From: Weeksellaceae bacterium
GTDB lineage: Bacteria; Bacteroidota; Bacteroidia; Flavobacteriales; Weeksellaceae
Length of the DNA: 64,000 bases
NCBI GenBank assembly: GCA_949788275.1
Contig: OX460916.1
Coordinates: 806,001 to 870,000, forward strand
Direction: 5' to 3'
The translations under genes were made by a program, and so were the position numbers. Under the pieces are notes generated by a model. It had not been told where the DNA came from and made no database searches. It was given only the letters and a program-made list of their open reading frames with translations. This document shows, piece by piece, positions 51,297-61,600 of this stretch; positions within the stretch are counted from its first letter, which is position 1, and each line of letters begins with the position of its first letter.

Positions 51297-53339
51297 TTAT
51301 GAGGTAATTCCTTCTAACATATAAAGAAAAGCATCTTCTTTGGCATCTTCTTTTAACGATTCAAATCGTCCAGATGCTCCACCGTGGCCAGTATCCATAT
51401 TGGTTTCTAGCAATAGAACATGATCGTCGGTTTTCAATTCGCGTAAGCGGGCAACCCATTTGGCTGGTTCCCAATATTGAACCTGAGAATCGTGCAAACC
51501 TGTAGTTACCAACATATGGGGATAGGCTTTAGCCTCTACATTATCATAGGGTGAATAGTCTTTGATGTAATGGTAATACTCTTCGTCGTTTGGATTTCCC
51601 CATTCATCGTATTCTCCGGTTGTTAAAGGGATACTATCGTCTAACATGGTGGTAACCACATCAACAAAAGGAACCTGTGCTACAACACCATTGAATAAAG
51701 TAGGTTCGTAATTAATCACAGCACCCATTAAGAGTCCGCCAGCCGAACCACCCATAGCATAGAGGTGAGGGGATGAGGTATAGCCTTGAGCAATAAGATG
51801 TTTAGCCGCATCGATAAAATCGAAGAAGGTATTTTTCTTATTCAACATTTTACCATCGTCATACCACTGACGACCAAGGTATTGTCCGCCACGGATGTGG
51901 GCGATGGCGTATATGAATCCACGGTTTAGCTTACTTAAACGCACCGAACTAAATGAAGGCTCTATGGTATAACCATACGATCCATAAGCATAGAGTAGAA
52001 GCGGAGTTTCTGTAGATAACGGGGTGTCTTTGTGACGTACAATAGAAATAGGGACTAACTTTCCGTCTCGGGCTCTAGCCCAAATACGTTCTGAAGTGTA
52101 GTTATTTTTATCGAAATCGCCTAAAACAGTCTGTTCTTTTTTAATTTCCGACGTTTGATCGATCATATTGAAATCAATGACCGACGATGGAGTCGTTAAA
52201 GAAGTATAGATATAACGGAGTGAATCGGTATCGAAATCAGGATTTGTACCCACACCTGCGGTATAGGTTTCTTCGTTAAAAGGCAAGTAATAATCGGTTG
52301 AAAGATCCCATGCTTTAATGTTGATTTGGATAAGGCCATTTTGACGTTCTTCAACCACTAAGAAATTTTTGAAAATTTCAAAACCTTCAATAAATACGTT
52401 ATCGCGGTGAGAAATTACCTCAATCCAATGTTCTTTTTCGGTTTGGTTAACCGCTGTTTTCATCAACTTATAGTTAATGGCATCATCAATATTGGTTTGG
52501 ATGTAAAAATCATCGCCGAAATGTTCAATGGAATATTCTAAATCCCTTTCGCGTGGTTGGAAAATTTTAAATTCGGCATCGGGCTCATTGGCATTAATGT
52601 ATCGGAACTCGTCTGAAACACCCGATGAGGTTCCGATAATAATATAAGCTCTTGATTTTGATTTGTAGACATACGTGTTGAAGGTGTCGTCTTCTTCTTC
52701 GTAAACTAAAACATCGTCTTTTGAGTCGGTACCTAAGCGGTGTTTCCAAATTTGGAAGGCGCGAAGAGTTTCGTCTTTTCGGGTATAGAATAAGGTTTTA
52801 TTATCGCTTGCCCATGTAGACCCACCAGTCGTGTTCTCGATAAGATCTGGAAGAATCTCGCCAGTTGTTAAATCTTTGATTTGAATGGTGTAAATTCGTC
52901 TTGAAACGTTGTCTACGCCAAAAGAAACGTATTGGTTGTTAGCCGAAATCGACAAGCCTCCTAATTGGTAGTAACTATGTCCTTCAGCCATTTCATTGAC
53001 ATTGAAAAGTAATTCATCCTCGTTGGTCAATTCGTCTTTTCGACGAATATAAAAGGGGTATTCTTTTCCTTTTTGAAATTCGGTTAAGTACCAATACCCA
53101 TTAAATTTGTAGGGAACAGAGCTGTCGTCTTCCTTGATACGTCCTTTCATCTCTTCGAAGAGCTTTTCTTGCAACGCTTTGGTAGGTGCTAAAACTTCTT
53201 CAGTATACTTATTTTCTTCTTCTAAGTAGGCTATTACGTCTTCATTTTCGCGATCGTTTAACCAATAATAGGGGTCGTTACGGGTATCGTTATGCATCGT
53301 AATGGGGTGATCTATTTTTTTCGCTTTAGGAGCTATCAT
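51297..53339 (-). CDS. Prolyl oligopeptidase family (protease II) S9 peptidase
   Basis: 680-aa serine peptidase. The N-terminal propeller starts DPYYWLNDRENEDVIAYLEE (the oligopeptidase B/POP entry motif). The C-terminal alpha/beta hydrolase domain has the catalytic Ser in YAMGGSAGGLLMG, the Asp in LVTTGLHDSQVQYWEPAKW and the His in DTGHGG. No signal peptide, so a cytoplasmic oligopeptidase of the PtrB type. Cleaves short peptides after basic or proline residues; the specificity is not determinable here. Confidence 0.93.
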   Translation of the reverse strand: MIAPKAKKIDHPITMHNDTRNDPYYWLNDRENEDVIAYLEEENKYTEEVLAPTKALQEKLFEEMKGRIKEDDSSVPYKFNGYWYLTEFQKGKEYPFYIRRKDELTNEDELLFNVNEMAEGHSYYQLGGLSISANNQYVSFGVDNVSRRIYTIQIKDLTTGEILPDLIENTTGGSTWASDNKTLFYTRKDETLRAFQIWKHRLGTDSKDDVLVYEEEDDTFNTYVYKSKSRAYIIIGTSSGVSDEFRYINANEPDAEFKIFQPRERDLEYSIEHFGDDFYIQTNIDDAINYKLMKTAVNQTEKEHWIEVISHRDNVFIEGFEIFKNFLVVEERQNGLIQINIKAWDLSTDYYLPFNEETYTAGVGTNPDFDTDSLRYIYTSLTTPSSVIDFNMIDQTSEIKKEQTVLGDFDKNNYTSERIWARARDGKLVPISIVRHKDTPLSTETPLLLYAYGSYGYTIEPSFSSVRLSKLNRGFIYAIAHIRGGQYLGRQWYDDGKMLNKKNTFFDFIDAAKHLIAQGYTSSPHLYAMGGSAGGLLMGAVINYEPTLFNGVVAQVPFVDVVTTMLDDSIPLTTGEYDEWGNPNDEEYYHYIKDYSPYDNVEAKAYPHMLVTTGLHDSQVQYWEPAKWVARLRELKTDDHVLLLETNMDTGHGGASGRFESLKEDAKEDAFLYMLEGITS

Positions 53340-53523
53340 GGGATGTGATTTTAAATGAAGGCAAAGTTAAGTTTTATTCAATTACCGTAAACATGAGATG
53401 GTATAGTAATTGTTCCCAATTTGGGCACATTCTCATTTTAAAGTTATGTTAAAGCTCAGGTATAAATAGAGTTATGGCCTTTATTATTCGTAAATTAGTT
53501 AGACAAACTTAAAATACATATTT

Positions 53524-54273
53524 ATGGGAATTTTAGACAATAAAGTAGCGATTGTTACAGGTGCAGGTTCAGGAATTGGAAAAGCGATTGCTTTGTTATA
53601 TGCCAAAGAAGGAGCTAAGGTTGTTGTATCGGATATCAATGAAGAAGGCGGTAATAAAGTAGTGAATGAAATTATTAACCAAGGCGGAGAGGCCATCTTT
53701 TTTAAAGCAGATACTTCGACAGCCGAGGCCAATGAAGCCCTTGTAAACGAAACGTTGAAAGTCTATGGTCAATTAGATATCGCTTGTAATAATGCCGGGA
53801 TAGGTGGACCAGCGAGTTGTACAGGAGATTATCCGCTCGATGGGTGGAAAAAAGTCATTGATATTAACTTTAACGGCGTTTTCTTTGGTTGTAAATACCA
53901 AATTAAAGCGATGGAGAAAAATGGAGGAGGTTCCATTGTCAATATGGCTTCTATTCATGGTTCTGTCGCAGCACCAATGAGTGCGGCTTATACAGCTGCA
54001 AAACATGCTGTTGTTGGACTGACCAAAAATATTGGGGCCGAATATGGATTAAAGAATATTCGTTGTAATGCAGTTGGACCGGGCTATATTATGACGCCTT
54101 TATTGGAAAATATGGATGCCGATCGCTTAAATGCCTTAAAAGAGAAACATCCCATTGGACGTTTAGGGAAACCAGAGGAAGTAGCCGAATTGGTATCTTT
54201 CTTAAGTTCAGATAAAGCCTCTTTTATGACGGGTGGTTATTATTTAGTCGACGGAGGGTATACCGCAGTCTAA
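53524..54273 (+). CDS. SDR family NAD(P)-dependent oxidoreductase
   Basis: 249-aa classical short-chain dehydrogenase. Cofactor motif TGAGSGIG (residues 12-19), NNAG in DIACNNAGIGG, catalytic Ser in NMASIHGS and the YTAAKHAV (Tyr-x-x-x-Lys). C-terminal MTGGYYLVDGG. Substrate unknown (glucose or 3-oxoacyl type by resemblance). Monocistronic, 92 nt before the transaldolase gene, with a weak hairpin (54287-54293 / 54318-54324, TTCGGCAT / ATGCCGAA) between. Confidence 0.92.
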   Translation: MGILDNKVAIVTGAGSGIGKAIALLYAKEGAKVVVSDINEEGGNKVVNEIINQGGEAIFFKADTSTAEANEALVNETLKVYGQLDIACNNAGIGGPASCTGDYPLDGWKKVIDINFNGVFFGCKYQIKAMEKNGGGSIVNMASIHGSVAAPMSAAYTAAKHAVVGLTKNIGAEYGLKNIRCNAVGPGYIMTPLLENMDADRLNALKEKHPIGRLGKPEEVAELVSFLSSDKASFMTGGYYLVDGGYTAV

Positions 54274-54365
54274 TCAATTTATATTTTCGGCATCTTCCCT
54301 AATAAAAGAGGGGATTATGCCGAATAATTCTTAGTTTTGTCTCACGTAATTGAAACACAGAAACA

Positions 54366-55022
54366 ATGAAATTTTTTATCGATACAGCAAATTTAGCTGA
54401 TATTAAAGAGGCACAAGATCTTGGGGTTTTGGATGGGGTAACAACCAACCCGTCTTTGATGGCCAAAGAAGGAATTACTGGGCAAGAAAATATCATTAAC
54501 CATTACAAAGCAATTTGTGAAGTGGTTGAAGGTGATGTTTCGGCTGAGGTTATTTCAACTGACTTCGACGGAATGGTTAGAGAAGGAGAAGCGTTAGCAG
54601 CTTTGAACGAGCAAATCGTTGTGAAAATTCCGATGACCAAAGACGGAATAAAAGCATGTAAATACTTTTCATCGAAAGGGATTAAAACCAATGTAACGTT
54701 GGTGTTCTCTGTTGGTCAGGCTTTATTGGCTGCCAAAGCAGGGGCTACCTATGTTTCTCCATTTTTAGGTCGTTTAGATGATATTTCGATGGACGGACTT
54801 AACTTAATTGAAGAAATTCGTTTGGTTTATGATAATTATTTATTCGATACAGAAATTTTAGCAGCATCTATTCGTAACACGATGCATGTGGTGAATTGTG
54901 CTAAAATTGGTGCTGATGTAATGACAGGTCCATTATCATCAATCTTAGGATTATTGAATCATCCTTTAACCGATGCAGGTCTTGCTCAATTCTTGGCTGA
55001 TTACGCCAAGGGAAATAGTTAA
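54366..55022 (+). CDS. Small transaldolase / fructose-6-phosphate aldolase family
   Basis: 218-aa class I aldolase of the TalC/FSA group. Marks: [33 protein letters not shown], the Schiff-base Lys in [30 protein letters not shown] and [10 protein letters not shown]. Members act in the pentose phosphate pathway (transaldolase) or as fructose-6-phosphate aldolases; the sequence alone does not separate the two. Followed by a strong terminator. Confidence 0.93.
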   Translation: MKFFIDTANLADIKEAQDLGVLDGVTTNPSLMAKEGITGQENIINHYKAICEVVEGDVSAEVISTDFDGMVREGEALAALNEQIVVKIPMTKDGIKACKYFSSKGIKTNVTLVFSVGQALLAAKAGATYVSPFLGRLDDISMDGLNLIEEIRLVYDNYLFDTEILAASIRNTMHVVNCAKIGADVMTGPLSSILGLLNHPLTDAGLAQFLADYAKGNS

Positions 55023-55042
55023 GACTATAAAAAATAACTTAC

Positions 55043-55089
55043 AAAAACTGCTACATCGTGCATTTAGACGCGATGTAGCAGTTTTTTTT
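55043..55089 (+). terminator. Terminator after the transaldolase gene
   Basis: 16-bp perfect stem (55043-55058 with 55071-55086) with a 12-nt loop, T tract beyond. Confidence 0.92.
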
Positions 55090-55137
55090 GTGTCGAAATG
55101 GTTCGATGAATTTAAAGGAACCTAATCTTAAAGGAAC

Positions 55138-55404
55138 CTAATCATTACCACGTTTGCGCCCATGGTTTTGTTTATGGTGGGGATGGTTGTCTTTTTTATA
55201 GTGTCCTTTCTTCTTCCCAGGGTTCACTTTGTATTCTGCTTTGGAATGCTTTTTATAACCCGATTTTTTATGTTTTTTCTTCGACTGACCATAATTTTCT
55301 TGTTTGTGTTTTGGTCGGTGATGGTCATTTCTTGAATGCGTCACACAAGAACTCAATGTAGTCAGTAACACGAGGATAAGAGAAATATACTTAATAAAAT
55401 GCAT
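55138..55404 (-). CDS. Small His/Lys-rich lipoprotein
   Basis: 88-aa predicted lipoprotein; lipobox LSSC (Cys20) after a 16-residue hydrophobic stretch. The mature part is almost entirely His, Lys, Gly, Asn and Tyr (DHHRPKHKQENYGQSKKKHK, then HPHHKQNHGRKRG), so highly basic and potentially metal-binding. Start ATG 55404; 25 upstream codons in frame are rejected. No known family. Possible cell-envelope metal buffer, which is speculation. Confidence 0.5.
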   Translation of the reverse strand: MHFIKYISLILVLLTTLSSCVTHSRNDHHRPKHKQENYGQSKKKHKKSGYKKHSKAEYKVNPGKKKGHYKKDNHPHHKQNHGRKRGND

Positions 55405-56021
55405 AAAGGGGTTTATTTTCAGTGCTACAGCGAAGTTCATGCCAAAAAATAACAAATTATTAATGCGTATTTTACACAATTAATCTAAATAGTAAACTAT
55501 TTTCTTTCAGAAAAAAGAATGTACAAACCATTATCTAATGATAAAGTGGGGATAGGGAATTTAATCTAGTATGATTATTGGAGATCGGTATTTATTTCAT
55601 GGTCTTTTCAAGTTGATTCACAATTAATCATTCATTATCAGTGCTTTTAAGGTATGTTATAGCGTTCAACACTACTCGAAACATGCTTTATTTATGTCTT
55701 AATACGTGTGGTTTAGGTGTATTTTATTCAATATTGACAAAAGGTTCTTTTTTAATAAAAACAATATTAATATCCTGATAATCAGTGCTTTGTTCTTGGT
55801 TTAATCCGTTTTTAAAGTCAAATGAACTTTTTTGGCTGAAATTGAGTGATTTAGCATCATAAACAGAAAAAAATATTTTTAATAGGGAGAATATAAAAAC
55901 GTTTATTAATGGTGATTTCAAAGGTTTAATTTTAAGATATGTGTAGTTTTATTATTCATTTAACAAGTAGAATTAAGTACTAAATTGAAATGGTCTAAGT
56001 AAAATTAAGTTTTTTTAGGGG
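55405..56021. other. Intergenic stretch with no supported gene
   Basis: AT-rich DNA between the basic lipoprotein and the secreted 602-aa protein. A 65-codon minus-strand frame at 55724-55921 lacks a signal, family or clear start context. The right end holds the promoter listed next. Confidence 0.5.
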
Positions 56022-56051
56022 TTTGATTTAAAATTTTGAAAATTATTTTTG
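56022..56051 (+). promoter_or_regulatory. Promoter of the 602-aa secreted protein gene
   Basis: TTTG (56022-56025), 18-nt spacer, TATTTTTG (56044-56051): a good Bacteroidota promoter ending 24 nt before the start codon. Confidence 0.6.
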
Positions 56052-56075
56052 TACCCGTAATTAAACTTAAATTTT

Positions 56076-57884
56076 ATGAAAAAGATCTATTTGTTATGCT
56101 GCAATCTTTTACTGCTTTCCCCCACGCTTAACGCACAAGTGGGAGTGAATACACCCCTACCGAATACGAATACTATACTTCATATTTCAGAAGATGAACA
56201 TGGAGGGGGAGCCTTAGGTAGAGGGGTGTTAATTCCACGAATGAGCATTAGTGATCGGGATGCTATACCGGTTGATAGCCATGTTGATCAACAAGATAAT
56301 GGTTTATTGATATACAATACAACTGAAAATTGCTTCAATTATTGGAATTTTGCCGAGCAATTATGGAATTCCTTGTGTGGCAAAATTGGAAAAGCACAGC
56401 TTACAATTGATAATTGTGATTCCATTGAAGTGAAAGGAGATTATAAAAGAGGTGTAGCCCTTAGTAATCATTACATCGAGGTACCCGTTACGGTTCACAG
56501 TAGAGGAACGTATATGTTAACAGCGACTACATCAACAACCAATGGCTATTATTTTACACATTCAGGTGAGTTTTTGGAAACGGGGAAATATATCGTAAAA
56601 ATACCTGCTGTCGGTACCCCTGAAAAAGCACAAAATGACCGATTTACTGTTTTGATTAATGGTATCGCTGCTAATGGAGATCAACCTGCTTGTCAGTTTG
56701 GTGTAACGGTATCTGGTCAAACTGATTTTAAAATGAATTGCAGTAGTGTTAAAGTTAATGGTGTTTATACTGTGAATCAAAGGTTAAATGCGAGCCACAC
56801 GATTCAAGTGGCTATACAAGTCGACCCGTCTTCTGTTGGAGCAGGCTCGATGTATCATATGCAAACGGATAGAGTAGATGGAATTCGATTTACCGGAAGT
56901 GGGTTAATAACTGCAAGAAACCAGGTTGTTACGTTATATGGAGAAGGAACACCTACTTCAGATGAAGTAAAAAATTTAACCATTACTGCCAATAGCAATT
57001 CTAATTCAACCACCTGTAAAGCGAAAGTTTTCATCGCAATACCTTCTAAAAAATTATTAACAATAGGGACATCCGAAAATGGGTATGGTTATAATTTTTC
57101 AGGCTCAGCAGCTTCTAATAAATTGATTACGACGCCATCGAATTATGGAATGTTAAATGATAGTCGAATTAAGTTTCAAGGATGGTCGTCGATTATCAAT
57201 GGGGGTAATCATCCACGAGATGAAAGTTTAAGAAGTTGGCTTTTGGGAAATCAACCGGTAGATATTCTTGTTATTGGCTACAGTTGGTCGATGAGTGATT
57301 CTGCTGCAGATATTATCACTGAATATTTAGCCCGAGGAGGAGTCGTGTTGGCGTTTTCAGAATCAAATTCGGGTGTAAGACGTTTATTCAGAAATTTATT
57401 TGCGAGTAGTTCCATCGATGCCCGCTCTGGAGGGGGAGCAGGGACACTTTACAATTTATCCTATACCAATGATGAGATTTTAAATGGCCCTTTTGGAGAT
57501 ATTCGAGGTAAAAAATGGGGTGAAGATGCATCGTATACCACGTATGTGAGTAACCTACCTTCTTCAGAAGTTTATATTTATTCCGATGCTGCAGGGAATG
57601 AACTACAAAAAACCAGCTCAGGGGATCGTGAAGGAATAACGGCTTTACGCCATCGAAGTCTTAATTTCATTTGGGTAGGTGATGGTGGTTTTAATTCAAA
57701 TCACAGTGGTCATTCAAGCACTATATGTCCATTCAAACTCGATCATCTGAATTACCCGATCCCAAAAAGTAATTATGGTAACCATAGTTCAGGACGCACT
57801 GAGGTATATAATGCTATTTTCACGGCCAATGCCTTTGCTTGGGCAATCAAACAAGCTCATTTCATGGGAATCAATACCCTTTAG
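56076..57884 (+). CDS. Secreted multidomain protein, unknown function
   Basis: 602-aa exported protein with a signal peptide (residues 1-20, LLLLSPTLNAQ). The first 110 residues (VGVNTPLPNTNTILHISEDE, then GVLIPRMSISDRDAI, DNGLLIYNTTENCFNYWN) match the conserved start of many flavobacterial surface proteins. A repeat-like beta region follows, with two segments starting LTIDNCDSIEVKGDY and FKMNCSSVKVNGVYTV. The last ~250 residues resemble a class I amidotransferase-like Rossmann fold (DILVIGYSWSMSDSAADIIT, GGVVLAFSES). No T9SS tail. Function unknown. Confidence 0.6.
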   Translation: MKKIYLLCCNLLLLSPTLNAQVGVNTPLPNTNTILHISEDEHGGGALGRGVLIPRMSISDRDAIPVDSHVDQQDNGLLIYNTTENCFNYWNFAEQLWNSLCGKIGKAQLTIDNCDSIEVKGDYKRGVALSNHYIEVPVTVHSRGTYMLTATTSTTNGYYFTHSGEFLETGKYIVKIPAVGTPEKAQNDRFTVLINGIAANGDQPACQFGVTVSGQTDFKMNCSSVKVNGVYTVNQRLNASHTIQVAIQVDPSSVGAGSMYHMQTDRVDGIRFTGSGLITARNQVVTLYGEGTPTSDEVKNLTITANSNSNSTTCKAKVFIAIPSKKLLTIGTSENGYGYNFSGSAASNKLITTPSNYGMLNDSRIKFQGWSSIINGGNHPRDESLRSWLLGNQPVDILVIGYSWSMSDSAADIITEYLARGGVVLAFSESNSGVRRLFRNLFASSSIDARSGGGAGTLYNLSYTNDEILNGPFGDIRGKKWGEDASYTTYVSNLPSSEVYIYSDAAGNELQKTSSGDREGITALRHRSLNFIWVGDGGFNSNHSGHSSTICPFKLDHLNYPIPKSNYGNHSSGRTEVYNAIFTANAFAWAIKQAHFMGINTL

Positions 57885-57942
57885 TAACTTAACTTGAAAG
57901 CAGTTAGTTAACAGATAATTAACCGTGTTAATTATTGATACT

Positions 57943-57980
57943 AAAAACTCCCGTTTCATGAAATTGAATCGGGAGTTTGA
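57943..57980. terminator. Bidirectional terminator between the secreted protein and a lipoprotein gene
   Basis: Stem AAACTCCCG (57945-57953) / CGGGAGTTT (57970-57978) with a 16-nt loop that includes TTCATGAA. T run on the minus strand. Confidence 0.75.
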
Positions 57981-57992
57981 AATATAAAGCGT

Positions 57993-58499
57993 TTACTTAG
58001 AATTCTTATAACGCGCTTTTTCGGCTTTATAATCTGCTTTTAAAGCTTTCTTCCGCGTTTTTCTTTGTTCTTCGGTTAAATCGGAACGACGTTCTAATGC
58101 ATCCAGTTTCTTTTCGTATTTTCTTTCATGCCGATCTTCTGTATACTGATCATAATGATTCTTATTTCCTGTTATTGTATTGATTTTCTTTTGATATTTT
58201 ATTGAAACGGCCCGCTTTTTTTGGCCTTTTTCATAACCACTTAATCGGCTATCTCTTCCGATGGCTTGCATTTCTGCTCTTAATTGCCGTTTTAAATCTT
58301 TAATTTCTCTCACCTGCTCAGGGCTAAGGTCTCCACTTCCGTTTTGATCTGTGCGATCGTAATCTTCCGTGTTATTCATGGAATCCCGATTTTCAACGAG
58401 AAAATTTCCAGTTGTTGGTTGATTGGATTGATCAGCACTTTTAGCACAAGACATGCTAATTAGTGCAATAGATCCAATTAATACTAAATGCTTAATCAT
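57993..58499 (-). CDS. Putative lipoprotein with charged helical domain
   Basis: 168-aa predicted lipoprotein (lipobox SMSC, Cys18). The mature part is polar, with an Asp/Asn-rich start (RDSMNNTEDYDRTDQNGSGD), then a long Lys/Arg/Glu helix (LSPEQVREIKDLKRQLRAEM and ALERRSDLTEEQRKTRKKAL), typical of a coiled coil. Function unknown. Confidence 0.55.
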   Translation of the reverse strand: MIKHLVLIGSIALISMSCAKSADQSNQPTTGNFLVENRDSMNNTEDYDRTDQNGSGDLSPEQVREIKDLKRQLRAEMQAIGRDSRLSGYEKGQKKRAVSIKYQKKINTITGNKNHYDQYTEDRHERKYEKKLDALERRSDLTEEQRKTRKKALKADYKAEKARYKNSK

Positions 58500-58597
58500 G
58501 ATATATGGTTGTTTCCTCTAATCTAATGCGAACTGCATGCCAAAGTCCTTTTACTACAGTTGTTTATTGTTGTAATTCGCTAGGTTTTTCCATATAA

Positions 58598-58628
58598 AAA
58601 GGGAGCTATTGAATTCAATAGCTCCCGT
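58598..58628 (-). terminator. Terminator after the 1023-aa T9SS protein
   Basis: 26-nt perfect palindrome at 58601-58626 (GGGAGCTATTGAA and its complement). T-rich flank on the minus strand. It lies 20 nt after the stop codon. Confidence 0.85.
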
Positions 58629-58645
58629 TAATTATTGAGTATTTT

Positions 58646-61600
58646 TTATTTTTTACTAACTCGAATCATTTTTAAATGCCCAGAAGAAAATTCTACTAAC
58701 ACGAAGTAAACACCTTTTTGTAAAGCGCGAAGATCAATTTTCGCAGATTCACTGTTAAGAGTTTTAGTTGTTAATTGCTGTCCTAGAAGATTAATCACTT
58801 GATAAGAATGGATGATCTCTTTTCCAGTAATCACTAGAAAATCGTCTACTGGATTTGGGTAATAAGTAAGATTTGTATTTGTTAAATCATTTGTTTCTAA
58901 ACAAGAATTTGCTTTTACGGCAAGTCTTGATTTACTCTCACAGGCATTGACTGTTTGGGAGGCGTAATATGTAACACCAGCAGTAATTGCAGTTGTAGCT
59001 GGTAGTTCTTCATCGGCTGTTGCAGATGAATACCAACGAATATTTTGTCCATTCACCCTAAAATCGGCCAATGTTCTTGTTGAACAAGCAGATTGATAGA
59101 CTTCTCCAGTTGGGGCTTCTGTTTGAATTACTTTTACACTTATTGAAGAATTAACCTTTACTCCAGACAATGTTTTAACAGTGGCTGTGTAAGACGTTGT
59201 AACGGATGGCTGAGCATATACAACGGTTGCAAATTCACCTTCTTTATAAGGAAGACGTAGTTCACTATCTGTAAATAAACCCTCTTGAGTTGACCATTCA
59301 ATTGGTTGTTGTGTACTCGACAAAACGATATCATCCAAATACCAATTTGCAATAGTTTGGCTATTTCCGTTCAAAGAAAATCTAAATTGCAATTTATTTG
59401 CTTTGGCAAAAGCGGGTAATTTTACAATCACGCCGTTTTCATTTAAAGACGTTTTTAAAGTTTGGTTAGTCCATATGGTTTTCCAGGTTAGTCCATTATC
59501 TTCAGTAGCTTCTACGGCTAACGATCCCGTTGTAGAAGCACCTGACTTGAGACTCAAACTATATGTAAAAGAAAGGGCTAAATCGTTGGTTTTATTTTTT
59601 AAGTCAATCGTCGGACTTTTAATAGACCAAGTCTTTTGGGTGGTTTCTGAGGTTGTTTGAACAGAAGAAAGTACAAGTTCACCTTGATTCTTTCCACCTG
59701 CTTTCATACTTTTCCCATAATTCCAAGTCATGGTTTCATCCCCATTGGTTATTAGCCATTGACTGGTTTCTTCTTTCGTATCGAAATAAAAAGCTTTAAT
59801 GGCTCTGTATTGTTCGCCACCCGTTGCTGATATCGTTGCATAATCATTAAGACAAGCCGAGATATTTTGCTTATCTGCGTTCAGAATAATAGGCGTTACT
59901 AATTCCTCTACACTTATATTGATTAGTGTACGTTCATCGCTTTCACAACCATCATCAGTAGCAGTTACAAAGACTTTAGCATCTTTTAGAACATTTTTGA
60001 GTGTATAACTAGGTGTCGTTGTTGTTGCCAATAATTGACCACCGACTGCGGCACTATACCATTTATACGTTGTAACGCCAGGGGTAGCTTTAACAGTAAC
60101 CGTTGCATTTAAACCCGAATATACCGTAGTATGATTAACTTCTGTAATTTGGGCATCGCATTGGGTTCTCAATAAGAAATTATCGATAGATGCTGGTGGA
60201 TTTACTGTATTGATATCATCATTCGTCCATTCAAATACGATGCGGAAACTCCCTGTGTATTTGCTTAAGTCAAGATTGTTTATTTGTTGATTGCTATACG
60301 AATTAATCAAACCTAACTCGGCTAATTTAATCCTATTCGACGATTCTGTTATTGCATTTCCAGCTACCGGTTTAAAATTGGTCGGTACGATCCATAATTT
60401 TAAAAGATCCTTCCCATTTCGATCTCCTAGTGATTTCCAATCGAACGATAAAAAGGCTTTTTTTACTGTGGCTGGTAAATTAAAATCGGTATAGGCATAG
60501 GTGCGTGAATTTGTATTTGTGTAGGTGTTTTTTGATCCTCCATCTGAAGAAATATACATCGATTTCTTTCCGCCATTCTGCGTAGCAGAACCAATAACCC
60601 ATTGATTTTTCTGCGTTCCATTTACAAAAATCCACTGATTTTCTCCTTCAAAATTATCTGAAAAACCGATATCATTCTTGGGCAAAAGTGTCGTGAAAGT
60701 TCCACCTTTTAACCAATCTGTTTTCGCTGTGCTCGAACATACCGACCTTACCCACCATGTATAGGTGGTGTTTTTAACAAGTTGATCGATTTGTACACGT
60801 GTTTTTGTTGTAGAGATGGCTTTTTCTTCATCTACTAATGGCTTATTAATAGTCGTTGAATAAAAATATTCATAACCTAAAGAAGAAGGATTAGCAGGGG
60901 CTGTCCACGATATTTCCGCGGTATTTGCTTGTGGACTATGTGCAAAAGGAGCCAAAGGTTCGTCACATGGACTAGAAAGACTTACACGAATATCATCTAA
61001 GTTAATCATAAAGTGATCTTTAAGAGAATAAGCGTGAAAACCGATATAATAAACACCATCTTTTGTGACATTGAAAACGAAGTCTTCGTCGATTACCTTA
61101 GATGTTAATTTTGGATAATCTTTTAAGGTTATGGTCATTGCTTCAACGGTATTCGATGAACCAATCATTACCTTTAGTTTTTCAGCATCATCATTCCCAT
61201 AGCCAGATGTTTTATAGCGTAAATTATAGTTTATACCCGCTTTTAGAACGAATCCTTTTGTGAAAAACCAGTCATCGGCATCATTCGTACTCGAAAATAA
61301 ATAACGCAAAAACGGAGGAGTAAATTCACTTTGATTTGAAGTTGTGACCATCCATGTCTTCATATCTGAATTTACATCAATGACTTTTGTACAAAGAGGT
61401 AAATCAGTATTAGAACTCGAGAAATCCTCCGTATATGGAAGTTCAACAATACAAGGATTTTTCTTAGAAATTATTTCAGGATTTTCATTGAAAAAAGTTA
61501 AGTGTAAATCTTTTTTACTTCCAAATAAAACATAATCTATCCAATTTGCAGGATTGGATTTATGACTTCTTTGGTCTAACGATTCCCAATAGGTATTATT

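Noticed and set aside
55724-55921. 65-codon minus-strand frame in the gap before the secreted protein
   Set aside because: Low-complexity AT-rich frame without signal, domain or start context.
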